Of a DNA stretch of 20,559 nt, positions 1 to 9,424 are shown piece after piece (positions within the stretch are counted from its first letter, which is position 1; each line of letters starts with the position of its first letter). The stretch is from the NCBI GenBank assembly GCA_009602725.1, contig WELB01000029.1, positions 444,214-464,772 on the forward strand. Direction: 5' to 3'. Under the pieces are notes generated by a model. That model saw only the letters and a list, made by a program, of their open reading frames with translations, was not told the DNA's origin and ran no database searches. Made by a program: the position numbers and the translations under genes. This DNA comes from Spirogloea muscicola. Lineage: Eukaryota; Streptophyta; Zygnematophyceae; Spirogloeales; Spirogloeaceae.

Positions 1-36
1 CCGCCGCCGCCGGCGGCGGCGGCGGCGGCGGCGGCG
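1..36. repeat. GCC/GGC trinucleotide run at the window edge
   Basis: A CCG run switches to a GGC run and forms a GC-only inverted repeat. It is read as Ala then Gly codons at the start of the visible flavoenzyme frame. It may be the contig edge. Confidence 0.8.
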
Positions 37-3000
37 TGCTGGTGCTGGAGCGGCACGGGCTGCTGCACCGGCGGGGGTCGAGCCATGGGGAGTCGCGCAT
101 TATCCGGCGCACGTACCCCGAGGACTGCTACGCCGCGCTCATGGCGCCCGCCTACGCCCTCTGGGCCGCCGCCCACGCCGACGCCGGCTACTCCACGCTC
201 GCCACGTAAGAGCTCCGCCGCCAATCTGTTGGTCGCAGGTTCAAGCCCTCGGAACGCACGTGAGACACCGACGCCGGCCTTGCCTTGGATTCTTATCCTA
301 GTGGTCACAGGTTCAAGCCCTCGGAACACACATGAGATAAGACGAGACCGCTAAACCCATCCGCGGTGCCCCTGCTTCGACTCATTGGCGCCGCCGCTCC
401 TGCCGCTGCCGCTGGCCTTGCCTTTGGCTTTCGACCTGACGGTCGCAGGTTCAAGCCCTGGGGACACACATGAGATAAGAAGTGGCCCAAGAGAACATCT
501 GCGGTGCCCCTGCTTCACGTTCTTGACGCTCGCATATAAAGGCAGGAGTGGAAGATTGGGATTTTACTGAAGGTCAGGGCTAGGCTGTGCCCTCGAGCTT
601 TCTGGGTTTCTGGGGCCTGAGCTCGTGGAGCTCGTGGCTGGAGCTCCACCGGCGCCGCCGCTGTGGGCTTGCTACGGCTCTGGCTGGGCCTCCGGTGTGC
701 CGCTGCTGCAGGTGTTCGGTTGGCCTAGGAGCTGCCAGCCGACGGCAATCCTGACCTCGCCGGCTCTGCTGGGCAGCACAGGACCGCCGGCCTGGACTTT
801 GGCCCGCCGGACAACGCGGACCTGCAGGCCGTGCTTGATGGTTGCCGCCGGCACGGGGTTCCGCATGAAGGTGCTGCTCTTCTTCATGGGCTTGCCATTT
901 CTGTGGTCGATCGCAGGCCCCCCATCGCCTTTGACCCTCGTGACATTGCTGACACCTGCGCTGGAAAACGAAAGGAAAGAAAGTTGATTTGACTATTCTT
1001 TATTGATTGCATTAGTACTTTGGCAGAGTCCTGAACACCCTCTTTTCACCAACATAAGTAATAATACCCGCGTTGCCAGTCGCAGTGCTCACGGCAAGCC
1101 AGGTGGCCGAGCGCTTCCCGGCCTTTCACCTGCCGGAGCATCACGTGGCGGTCTTCTGCCCAGAGGCCGGCGTGCTGGCCGCCACACGCGCTGTGGCCAT
1201 GTTCCAGGCCCTCGCTGCCAAGCACGGCGCCATTCTGAACGACCAAACCACTGTCACCGGCATCCAAGGTGCGCTCATCGGTTCCGCGTGCGAAATCATG
1301 TTGTACATGTCGGTACTGGGCGCTCCACTTTGGCCGGCTTCTTGTGCCACCTGATGCCAACCTTGCGAGTGAGCTTCTTCGGTGGCAGAAAGCACGGGCG
1401 CCGACGGGCGGCTGTATGTCATCATCACCACCAACCACGGGACCTTCACAACAGGTATTGGCCAGCAGTGCTGCACTTGGTTGCCGCTCTCAACCAGGTC
1501 CGAAGTGCTAGCTTGCGACGGTGGAAGCAGTGTGCCGGCCTGACCGCCGGCGCGGCGGCGAGTGGGCAAGCCGCAGACAAGTGCGTGGTTACTGCTGGCG
1601 CCTGGACCGCAGAGCTCCTCAAGAGAGTCACAGGTGCGGATTGCACGTCCTGTCCATGAGTGCCCTTGCGCGCAAGCGGCTAGGACGGCGCGGTCATACA
1701 TGCACTTGAGGGTTGAGTTTGACTTGTAAGTAAGGTGGTTATTCACATGAAGACTGGCTTTAGAAGCACTTCGCTTGACAATAGTCAGCTAATCTAAAGC
1801 TTAGAAGGCAGAGTCAAACCCCTAGCCAATTTGCAGGCAATGTTTTGCTATTCTGCAATCTTGGGTGGTGGACAGGCGTTCACCTCCCCATTCAGCCGCT
1901 GCACACAACGGTCGCGTACTGGCGAACGCTTCAGGTGGGCGATCCATGACGAGCTCTGCTCATTCGAAACTTGAGCTAAGTAGTCGCCTTGTGTTCAATC
2001 TCACCTGCAGGTTGTTACAATTGCGGCTTCGAAGTCAATGACCAGAACGCATTCAAGACATAGGGCTAGGGAGTCTTCACGAACACTTGCATAAATCTGA
2101 CATAAACGATACTTGCACGAGAGCTCTATGATCCCATCATGACATCTGGTCAAGAGTTTGAGCCGCATTCAAGAGGGCTACTTCGCTGCTTTTTCTGCAG
2201 CCGGAGCTCTTCAGTGCAGCACGCGGTTTTCCAGTCTTCATCAGCTACGATGAGCCGTATATCTATGGCTGCCATGCAGATGAATACCCTGGTCTCATCA
2301 AAGTGCGAACTATCCCATGCCCTTTTTGCATGCCTGGTCATCATACTGCAGTACATTCACTGTCTGCATTCAGGTTCAATATCTGAGACGGTCGCTCACG
2401 CAGCGGGCAGGTTTCCGTCCACGGCGGCCCACCCTGCGACCCAGAGGCGCGGCCTGCTGTGGCCGACCCGACCGGCGCGCTGGCCTCCGCCGTGGGCCCC
2501 TGGCTGGAGCGCGTCTTTGCTGGGCGCGTGGCATCGGCTGCACCTGCGCTCGCTGAGTCCTGCCTCTACTCCATGACGCCCGATCAGGACTTCATCCTCG
2601 ACTTCCTGCCCTCCCCATCTGATGTATGGCCCGCTTGCTAAGACCCTCCTTGACTCAGTGGCTTCAACTGTTCAATCGTGATGGGGCGTTGAGACTTGAT
2701 ATTAGTGGGTTAAGGACATGAGGTGGATCACATGTGGCTGTTAATGGGAGGAGGAAGACTCTTCCAGTAGAGGGCGATGGCTATGATTGGCCAGCCCAGA
2801 TCGAAAGGTACAGCTAAAGTTTCAATTACTGTGCATGGGTTCAGGTCACAGCTGCTGCAACATTACCTAATCAAGACGCCCTCCGATCTGTGCGCACGCT
2901 GCACAGGGGGCGCCACCGAGCACCTGCATCGTCGTTGGTGCAGGTTTCTCGGGCCATGGCTTCAAGTTTGGCCCGCTGGTGGGACGGGTGCTCGCAGATC

Positions 3001-3152
3001 TCGCCACAACGGGTTGCTGCGAGACCGTTGCTGGGACCGAGGTGCCGCTGCATCTGTTCTCGGTTGCGCGCTTCCGCAGCTCGCCGCAGGGCAACGCCAA
3101 GGCCATCAGGCCACAGGTCCGACCACTCGCCCAACCGACCGCCCACCTCTGA
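1..3152 (+). CDS. PIPOX: Sarcosine/pipecolate oxidase-like FAD enzyme, 5'-partial
   Basis: Exons: 1-205, 782-870, 1086-1268, 1389-1454, 1577-1633, 1876-1934, 2201-2302, 2411-2623, 2907-3152 (TGA). All introns are GT-AG, phases agree, and 405 residues are visible. Family knowledge: these monomeric FAD oxidases oxidise N-methyl or cyclic amino acids (sarcosine, L-pipecolate), releasing H2O2. Seen: VLVLERHG, the end of the Rossmann beta-alpha-beta; [55 protein letters not shown] with the cysteine that binds flavin covalently in this family (visible residue 304, codon 2561-2563); [16 protein letters not shown] near the C terminus. The protein ends in AHL, a peroxisomal targeting (PTS1) variant known from animal pipecolate oxidase, so peroxisomal location is likely. 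The start codon and GxGxxG motif lie upstream; the visible start is an Ala/Gly run. Substrate cannot be decided. Intron 1 (576 b) holds tRNA-like repeats and intron 8 a hairpin repeat. It converges on the glutathione peroxidase gene. Confidence 0.9.
231..520 (+). repeat. Three tRNA-like (SINE-like) repeat copies in oxidase intron 1
   Basis: The core GGTCGCAGGTTCAAGCCCT or a close variant starts near 231, 303 and 441. The second and third copies also share a CGGAACACACATGAGATAAG-like stretch and a CGGTGCCCCTGCTTC stretch, giving a unit of about 138 bases; the first copy lacks the second part. GTTCAAGCC fits the RNA polymerase III B box (GWTCRANNC) and can form a tRNA-like T arm. I found no convincing A box, so a tRNA-derived SINE fragment or an unrelated tandem repeat both remain possible. 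Confidence 0.5.
2758..2799 (+). repeat. Hairpin repeat module in oxidase intron 8
   Basis: ACTCTTCCAGTAGAGGGCG followed by a GGCTATGATTGGCCAGCC hairpin. It matches the copies at 7279-7320 and 12816-12857, so the interspersed family has entered a spliced intron (2624-2906). Confidence 0.75.
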
Positions 3153-4198
3153 CAGCCAGTCAATTCCCGCCATTTTGGCCACGGCAAGGCATCTCAAGCC
3201 TATTGTTTTCTAAAAGTCATGCATTATAGACCTGACTGAACACCCAAGCTTCACTTCCTGTGTGAAATACCGTGCTACTTGCGAGTTGCTGTGCTACTTG
3301 GAAGAGTTTCACTGCCTGTTCACTTGATTGGCTGCCTGACTTTACCCCCCCCGGAACAATCAATCTTGGAATCGTGTCATTGTTTCGAGAACATGTCGTG
3401 TTGAATGCGAGCACATTGGTATGCTATGCGAGCACATTGGTACATGGACAATCTCAACCATCATGACCAGGACGTCTTTGACAGGGTCCTCCAACCAAAC
3501 CCCAGCCCTGGTCCCTTGGTCCCTCACACTCCTTGGCACCTGGCAAAGTTGCAGCTTTTGCTGGACTTGCTAGTTCAAAGGCAGCCCAGTACAAGTCATT
3601 GACTACTCCTAGACTAAGTCAGAGCTGGCTATGCATGAGATGTCATGAAAATCCCCAGAGGCAATAAGAGTTTCCACCAGCCACTGCTGCTACGGCATGG
3701 TACAAACAGCTACTGAGATGCCAGGGTTTGGAACTTAGGTGTTCAGATGGTTTGTCGCACACTGCTACTGCTATCGGTGCACACAGCCGCCGGTATACCA
3801 GTCTCAAAAACATCAAGGAAGGTTATCTTATCCGGTGGTAGAAGTATCTGTTAACTCGGCGTTTGTGCTGAAGAACAGTGTGAGAAGTTATACTATATGT
3901 GCTGCTAAACTCTAGTATCAATGCGGCAATTCGAAGAAGCTACTAACGCTGTACAGTGACAGAGGTGGTGGATGCTGCAAGAAACGAGATGCAGGGACAA
4001 TGATGATCTTGGCGGGCTTTAGTTTGCCTTGAGCTTGAGCAACATTCTCTGTTACCCCCCAGACGTTGTGATGATAGTATCAACATATTGTAAAATGGTC
4101 GCAATCAGAGCGTCCAAGGGCTGGTCAACCCAAGTAGGCCAAAAAGTAGCCCTCAACACCCTATACAGAAAAGTTGCTCAACCTCAGCTTGACCCAGG
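3153..4198. other. Intergenic region between converging 3' ends
   Basis: Holds the 3' untranslated regions of the oxidase (+) and the glutathione peroxidase (-). I see no coding exon, no RNA gene and no clear AATAAA on either strand. Short open frames have no protein-like composition. The only structure noted is a direct repeat at 3405-3442. Confidence 0.6.
3405..3442 (+). repeat. 17-bp direct repeat, two copies
   Basis: ATGCGAGCACATTGGTA occurs at 3405-3421 and again at 3426-3442, separated by 4 bases. It is a short local duplication with no assigned function. Confidence 0.85.
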
Positions 4199-6485
4199 TC
4201 AAAGCAGCTTGTCTATGTCCTTCTGCAATCACAAAACACACTCACAGTGCTCCATCAGCAGGTGAGACAAGACCTTGTAAGTACTGGCAGCTCTCTGCTA
4301 CAGCATCCTGCCCCAGCAGCATCGCAACACTCTTCAAAGGTAGGGGTGACCATGTGGATGCTTCTGGATCTTTGCCTGTTGTGCAGACCAGAATTAGATG
4401 CTTCAATCTGCCCACCGTCAATCTTGGGAAGGTATTGCTCTGTCCAGTAACATACACAACACTATAGCTGCTACGCTTTGTACATCATTAGTGGGTTTCT
4501 CTATGTCCTTTCACAATACAACGACAACTTGGTGAAGGATCCTGACAATTATGACCTACCACAATTGATGAAGGTGAAGTGGTGGGAGCATAGCGTTCAA
4601 CAACATTGCCCTCCTTATCAACAAGAAACTTTCCAAAGTTCCACTTGATGCCCTCTCCAAGGATGCCCCCTCCCTTCTGCGACTTCAAGAACTTGTACAG
4701 TGGAGCCGCATTCTCTCCATTCACATCAATCTGTGAGCCATTTGTCAATCAGAATGGATCAGTCCTTGTTTTCTTCATTCTGGCAAGACAAGGAGGTTTG
4801 AGGTGTTCTCAACCTGCATCATAAGGATGTATCGACAGGTCAATCTTTGCTTGGGCGGGGGAATTTTCCGAGTCTCCATATGTGTTCTCAACCTGCTAAT
4901 CAGTCTTTGTACAGATATGTTGCGGTGGGCAGATGTATGCGCAAGGCTAGCAAAGTAGTGTTGCACAAGTCAATGACTTGTAACACCAGTGGTCCTACTG
5001 GACACAGCAACGTACTTTGCTGTGTGCTATAACTCATCATACATGACTTGCCCAATATGTTTGCAGAGACAAACACCATAGAGAGAGGTCAATTACGGAA
5101 AAGGACTTTAGGAGTTCTTGGGAGAAAGGTGCAGTTGTCGTGCTAACCTTAGCGAAGAGCGGAAACTCGGCCTTGTATCGAGAGCAAGCAAATTCTTTGA
5201 TCTCCTGTGGTCCACCAGGCTCTTGACCCCCAAATTGGTTGCATGGAAAGGCAAGAATCTCAAAATCTGCAGCACAATAATCAAGCTATCAGGTCATACA
5301 TGACAGCTGCACAGAGGGAGTGAAGGCCTACGAACAGCCAAAGTAAGAGCAGCTTGTAACTTTGGGAAAGTGATCCAAAAGCCAGGATTCTATAAAGACC
5401 AATTCGTCTTTAGTGACATCTTCCAAAGGAATGCCAAGTCTTGTTATATACTTCAGGCTGGCACAATACAAATACTATCCGCCAGAGCACAACAGATGCT
5501 TGAACAGCCCAGACCTTTGCCTTTATATTTGTTGTAGAGCTCAGTCAATTCCGTGTAGTTGCTCTTAGTCAATCCACTACAAACATGTGCTTAGAAAGTG
5601 TGTCAGCGATAAGCTCAAACTTGCTCATTGATCAACGACGTCGAATCCTCCAAGTCAGGTACTGTAAGCTCGAGCTTTAGCTATTACTGCAGATGTCGTC
5701 GTGCTTTGTTCCTTGACTAATCGAACGCATTCATTTTAAAATCACGCAGCCTACTCGTATCACACACAAGGTGGTCAATTGCAAGGGGCCTCTTTCTTGC
5801 CAGAGGCCCTGACAATTCTCTCTTATGATTTAGGTTTACGCTGCATCTCAGGGGCCTCATGTGCATATCATACCAGGCTGATGCGACATTGACAATGAGC
5901 AACACCTTGCCCTTGTAGTCACCAAGAGTCACTTCCTTGTCGTCAATGTTCTGCACGCTCAGATGACAAATCAGCTTATGCACATCTAATAACAAGGACA
6001 TGCTAGCTGGCTTAAGGCGAAGTCGATCGCACCTTCTGTGTTCCAATCAGGCCAACACAGTCTCTAAGATCAATGTACAGAATAAGTAACCGCTGGCTTC
6101 GGCAGATTCACAAGCAATTGGCTTTCAGTTGTTCCTCATTTTCCAACAAACGCGCATCATTGGCCCCGATTTGGCTCTCGGAGATCAGTAGTTCGGATTG
6201 AGATTGCGCGCGGCTGACCTTGACAGTAAACTCGTGGACCTTCTTCTCGGCGACTGCTGAGGATGACGCGCGGGCGCCAAGGCCGAACACCATCCTCTCG
6301 GCGGCGCTGCGCCGGGGTTTCGCCGCTGAGGCGGCTGGGGCCAGGAAGCACGCGGCGCCGGGGAAGAGCGCGCTGCGGCGGGCCCGGACGAGCGGCGAGG
6401 GCGGGAGGAGGGGCGCGGCGGCGGCGGCGGCGGCGGCGACAGACAATCGGACGGCGGCGGCGGCGGAGCAGCGATTGACAGCCAT
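4199..6485 (-). CDS. GPX: Plant-type glutathione peroxidase (Cys form), likely plastid-targeted
   Basis: Exons in gene order: 6485-6219, 5950-5874, 5576-5515, 5266-5148, 4730-4560, 4222-4199; 239 aa. It reduces H2O2 and lipid hydroperoxides; plant-type members use thioredoxin. Residues 1 to about 80 are Ala/Arg/Ser-rich, with an eight-Ala run and no acidic residue before E63, as in a chloroplast transit peptide. The catalytic site is complete: C115 (NVASACGLTKSNY), Q150 (FGGQEPG), W205 and N206 (IKWNF). C163 ([11 protein letters not shown]) sits at the resolving-cysteine position, 48 residues on. The C115 codon is TG|T, split by intron 2, so this is a cysteine and not a selenocysteine. The usual plant GSNEEI reads GGPQEI here. 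The start ATG lies in a CGCCATGG context. The last exon encodes only KDIDKLL plus stop, matching the family ending. It is head-to-head with the RHL1 homologue. Plastid targeting is inferred from composition. Confidence 0.93.
4490..4522 (-). other. Possible relic copy of the peroxidase last exon
   Basis: Inside the last intron (4223-4559), the minus strand reads TTGTATTGTGAAAGGACATA, resembling the acceptor and start of the true last exon, TTGTGATTGCAGAAGGACAT. The AG acceptor is absent in the relic. It may be a small internal duplication or chance. Confidence 0.3.
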
Positions 6486-6783
6486 GGCGACTGCCAGCTG
6501 CGGGGGGCGACTGGTGGTTGCCTGGAAGCTTCCGCGGGGCAGCTTCCCGGCCACCCGTAATTCGACAGCCTGCAGATTCTGCCACACATAGCAGACCTTC
6601 AGTCTCCCGAACTGTTGATGCTCCGAGCTCCCGGTGTGGGTAACCGCGGCCTGATTGCATCTGCAGATTGTCGTATCTCTAGCACTGTCGTAAGTACGAA
6701 ACATGTGGTGCGCTCGCGTGTGACGTCACTCGCCTCCTCGTACAATCTGCACGAGTGGTCTTCTAATCTTGCTTCTTGCGCCA
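6486..6783. other. Upstream region of the glutathione peroxidase gene
   Basis: About 300 bases of 5' flank for the minus-strand peroxidase. No clear TATA box was found. A frame open upstream of the chosen ATG gives no transit- or domain-like sequence, so the start at 6485 is preferred. Confidence 0.4.
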
Positions 6784-7137
6784 TTTGGCCCTTTCGGACC
6801 TTCCCAATCTTTGGGCTGGCCTCTCACAGCTACTGCTCTTTACTTGGACGCGCGTTCTCCGCGCGCTGCACCTGCGTGCCGGCAGAGCCCTCGCTGCTGC
6901 CTCTGGCTCTGGCCACGCCACGGGACCCACTTCCAGGAGCCTAGCTTCTCTGACCTGAGGCTGCTTAGCAGGGGTTACTGAGTAATACGTAGCTGCTTTG
7001 TTTCTTGTTGTGCTTGTTTTTCTTAACGCTTCACCTGGCCCCCTTCTCGTACTTTGTTCATTCTTTATAGGGCTGGCTTTTCCAGCCCCTATTCTCAATG
7101 GGCGAGCCCTTCCTTTCTCCTCTAATTGGGGGAAGGC
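6784..7137 (+). mobile_element. Interspersed repeat, copy 1 (family not recognised)
   Basis: A GGGCTGG hairpin near 6814, then a segment encoding RAGRALAAASG (about 6876-6908), a stretch ending SDLRLLSRGY before a stop (about 6950-6981), then a segment at 7000-7120 that is inverted-repeated at 8332-8452. A second hairpin (GGGCTGGCTTTTCCAGCCC) lies at 7070-7088. Segment order matches copy 3 at 8205-8735 in the opposite orientation. It looks like a decayed copy. The family is unknown and I see no reverse transcriptase, transposase or capsid motif that would name it. Confidence 0.6.
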
Positions 7138-7189
7138 CTTGGGGTTAATAAGCTCCCCTCCGCTGTATTCTCGTGCGTAGCTGTGTGGG

Positions 7190-7560
7190 TTAATGTTTTC
7201 CACAGCCCTTGCCCCCTTTGGGAGAACCACTTCTTGTTTAGGCGCCTCTGGACCCTGTCCATTCTTCTATTTAAGAGGATTCTTCCAGTAGAGGGCGCTG
7301 GCTGTGCTTGGCCAGCCCAGACAAAGGTTAGAACAAGTTTCGAAGGGGGCCAGAAAAGCGCCAAAGCACACAGCGACTCAAGTGGCCACTGGGTGCTCAA
7401 ATTCCCTGTGAGCAGCCGCAGGTCTGAGAAAGTAGTCTCCGGGTAGCGGATTCCCTGTCTATAGCCAGAGGCTGCAGCCAAAGCGCGACCAGCACGCAGA
7501 TGCAGCGCATGTGCCATCGCCCGCTGCAGCGATACTGACAGGCGCATGCGATACACCTAA
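7190..7560 (-). mobile_element. Interspersed repeat, copy 2
   Basis: Holds a minus-oriented hairpin module near 7190-7232 (CACAGCCCTTGCCCCC), a plus-oriented module TTCTTCCAGTAGAGGGCG with GGCCAGCCCAG at 7280-7320, and then, on the minus strand, the segment encoding ALHLRAGRALAAASG and GYRQG (about 7450-7510). Hairpin modules flank the longer segment. Confidence 0.6.
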
Positions 7561-8204
7561 GCGAGGGAGTTCGCCAGCAAAAGTGGGATGATGTATGCGT
7601 ATGCAGCCTCGCAAAGCGGTCCCTATCGAAAGCTCAAAGCTTCTACTACGTTACCATTAAGAGTAGGACACTATCACAAGTTTCCACTTCCTGCAGCGCC
7701 TCGTCACTGTGGAAAGTTCCTCTTATCCTGATCCAGCTTGGCGCTACTACGTAAGACATACGGGACATGCCTGTCTGCTGAATTGTGGCATTGCAATGAC
7801 AATAAAGACGACCGTAGAGGTAGACTGGCAACAACCCTAGTGCTTGTGAGATGACCACAGATGTTAGATGTTTGAGTGCGCCATTGTCACTAGAAGGTAA
7901 CTAGCGAAATGCCAAAACATCTGACGACCAATTGTTTCTCCATTCATGACAAAAGATCCCCGTCGTCAAGAGTCTATATAGTTTACATTCGTCACTTTGC
8001 GACTTCTAGATAGCCATGATTCTGTAATCAACGTTTTGCACTACACTGTTAAATGCTCTGCTTGCCACATGCAGCAAGTGCAAATTATTGACTTGACATT
8101 TATGGAACAAGGCGAACAATCTGCAGAGCCATCTCAAAGGCGACATGGGGCCTTTGGCGCACCTCACTGTCCGCATCTCAATGACCGCATCTCAGTTGTC
8201 CAAG
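7561..8204. other. Intergenic, nothing recognised
   Basis: Moderate-GC unique-looking sequence between repeat copies. Short frames on both strands show no domain or biased composition, and no RNA gene was seen. Confidence 0.5.
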
Positions 8205-8735
8205 ATAGGGGGAGGGGATACAAGATAGGGCTGTATAAAGCCAGCCCGCAAAAGGAAACGAATCAATGGAAAGCTGCCAAGCTGCCAAGCTCGTGCAGAG
8301 CTGCCAAGACGAGCTACAGTGGCCCACTTGTAGAAAGAGAAAGGGCTCGCCCATGGAGGATAGGGGCTGGAAAAGGCCAGCCCAAAAAGGATGAACAAAG
8401 TACGAGAACGGGGCCAGGGGAAGCGCTAAGAAAAACAAGCACAAGAAGAAACTAAGAAGAATGCGGCTGCTGATATTAAAATAGCGGCTGTGAAAGCCAG
8501 CCAGATGCATACAGGTGTTCATGACGGAGCAACAGGCTAGGCAGCCAGGGCGCTCTTAGTAACCCCGTGTCAGCAGGAGGAAGTCAGATGAGCTGAGGGG
8601 AGGACGAGCAACCCCGCTGCGCAAGCCAGAGGCTGCTGCAAGGGCGCGACCAGCGCGGCGATGCAAAGCAAGCGCTTGGGAACGCTGTAGCGACATAGAC
8701 AAACGCATGCGGTAGCAGGAGACAAGACCCGAAGA
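8205..8735 (-). mobile_element. Interspersed repeat, copy 3
   Basis: Hairpin modules lie at 8222-8252, 8343-8383 (GGGCTGGAAAAGGCCAGCCC) and 8484-8502. Segment 8332-8452 is the inverted counterpart of 7000-7120, about 85-90% identical by eye. Further on, the minus strand encodes RAGRALAAASG (about 8626-8659) and MRLSMSLQR. The two long segments stand in the same order as in copy 1, with roughly 100 extra bases between them. Confidence 0.65.
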
Positions 8736-9000
8736 AACCGAGCCACCGGGAAGGGCACCCTGTTCCCGGCGCCGCTGGTCAGCTTGAGATGCCAGCAGCG
8801 AAAGTAACGAGGACCAGCGACCCCCGTAACACCCATGGATGTCCATGGCCAGGGGGGAAAAGGTATCACCCGCCGGGTGGTCCTTGTGCCCGTGCAACTT
8901 CTTCTGGTTCGGCCACCTTCACGGCATAGCCGGTCTCAGAAGTTACGGGGCCCTTCGTCCGGAAGCTGCCGGTTAGGACGACGTCCATGAGAAACTAAGC
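8736..9000. other. Intergenic, no gene seen
   Basis: No coding signal. A small palindrome, CCATGGATGTCCATGG, lies near 8833-8848. The rest is featureless to the eye. Confidence 0.4.
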
Positions 9001-9165
9001 AGCTACGAAGCACTCAGTAACCCTGCTAACAAGGAAGTGGCTCTCCCAATGGGGGCAAGGGCTGTGAGAAGCCAGCCCGAAAAGAAATGACAAGGTTCGA
9101 AGGGGCCGAACCACGAGCTAAGCAGCGACTGCGAACAGCCTCAGGTCAGAGAGACTGGGTTGTAG
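9001..9165 (-). mobile_element. Interspersed repeat, copy 4
   Basis: GCTCTCCCAATGGGGGCAAG followed by GGGCTGTGAGAAGCCAGCCC (9039-9079), then AAGGTTCGAAGGGGCC, which resembles 7326-7355. The minus-strand reading SLSDLRLF matches the SDLRLL stretch of other copies. It lies about 260 bases upstream of the RHL1 homologue start. Confidence 0.55.
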
Positions 9166-9424
9166 AAAGGCCTGAAGGCGCATCTAGTCAGTGTCCATCC
9201 CGCCGTGCTCGCACAGTTATCACGAGTCCTCGCAGCTGCGTGCTGCATCGCCTCTTGCAAGCCTGTGCGAGCTTCCGGTGGCGGCGCCGCTCTCTGCTGG
9301 CGCCTAGCAGCCAGCCTCCATCTCGTAAGAGCCGAAGACTAGTCTCTGGCTGGCGCTATACAGCCAAAGCCAGGCGGCGACGTGGGCGACGAGCTTGGCG
9401 GAGCTTCGTGCCGTACTCGCCGCC

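Noticed and set aside
6220-6591. Plus-strand open frame over the GPX first exon.
   Set aside because: Antisense shadow of the GC-rich transit-peptide exon; frames stay open because stops are rare at high GC.
7284-7297. CCAGTAGAGGGCGC resembles the animal CTCF core motif.
   Set aside because: The genes point to the green lineage, which lacks CTCF, and the motif is simply part of the interspersed repeat (also at 2763 and 12822).
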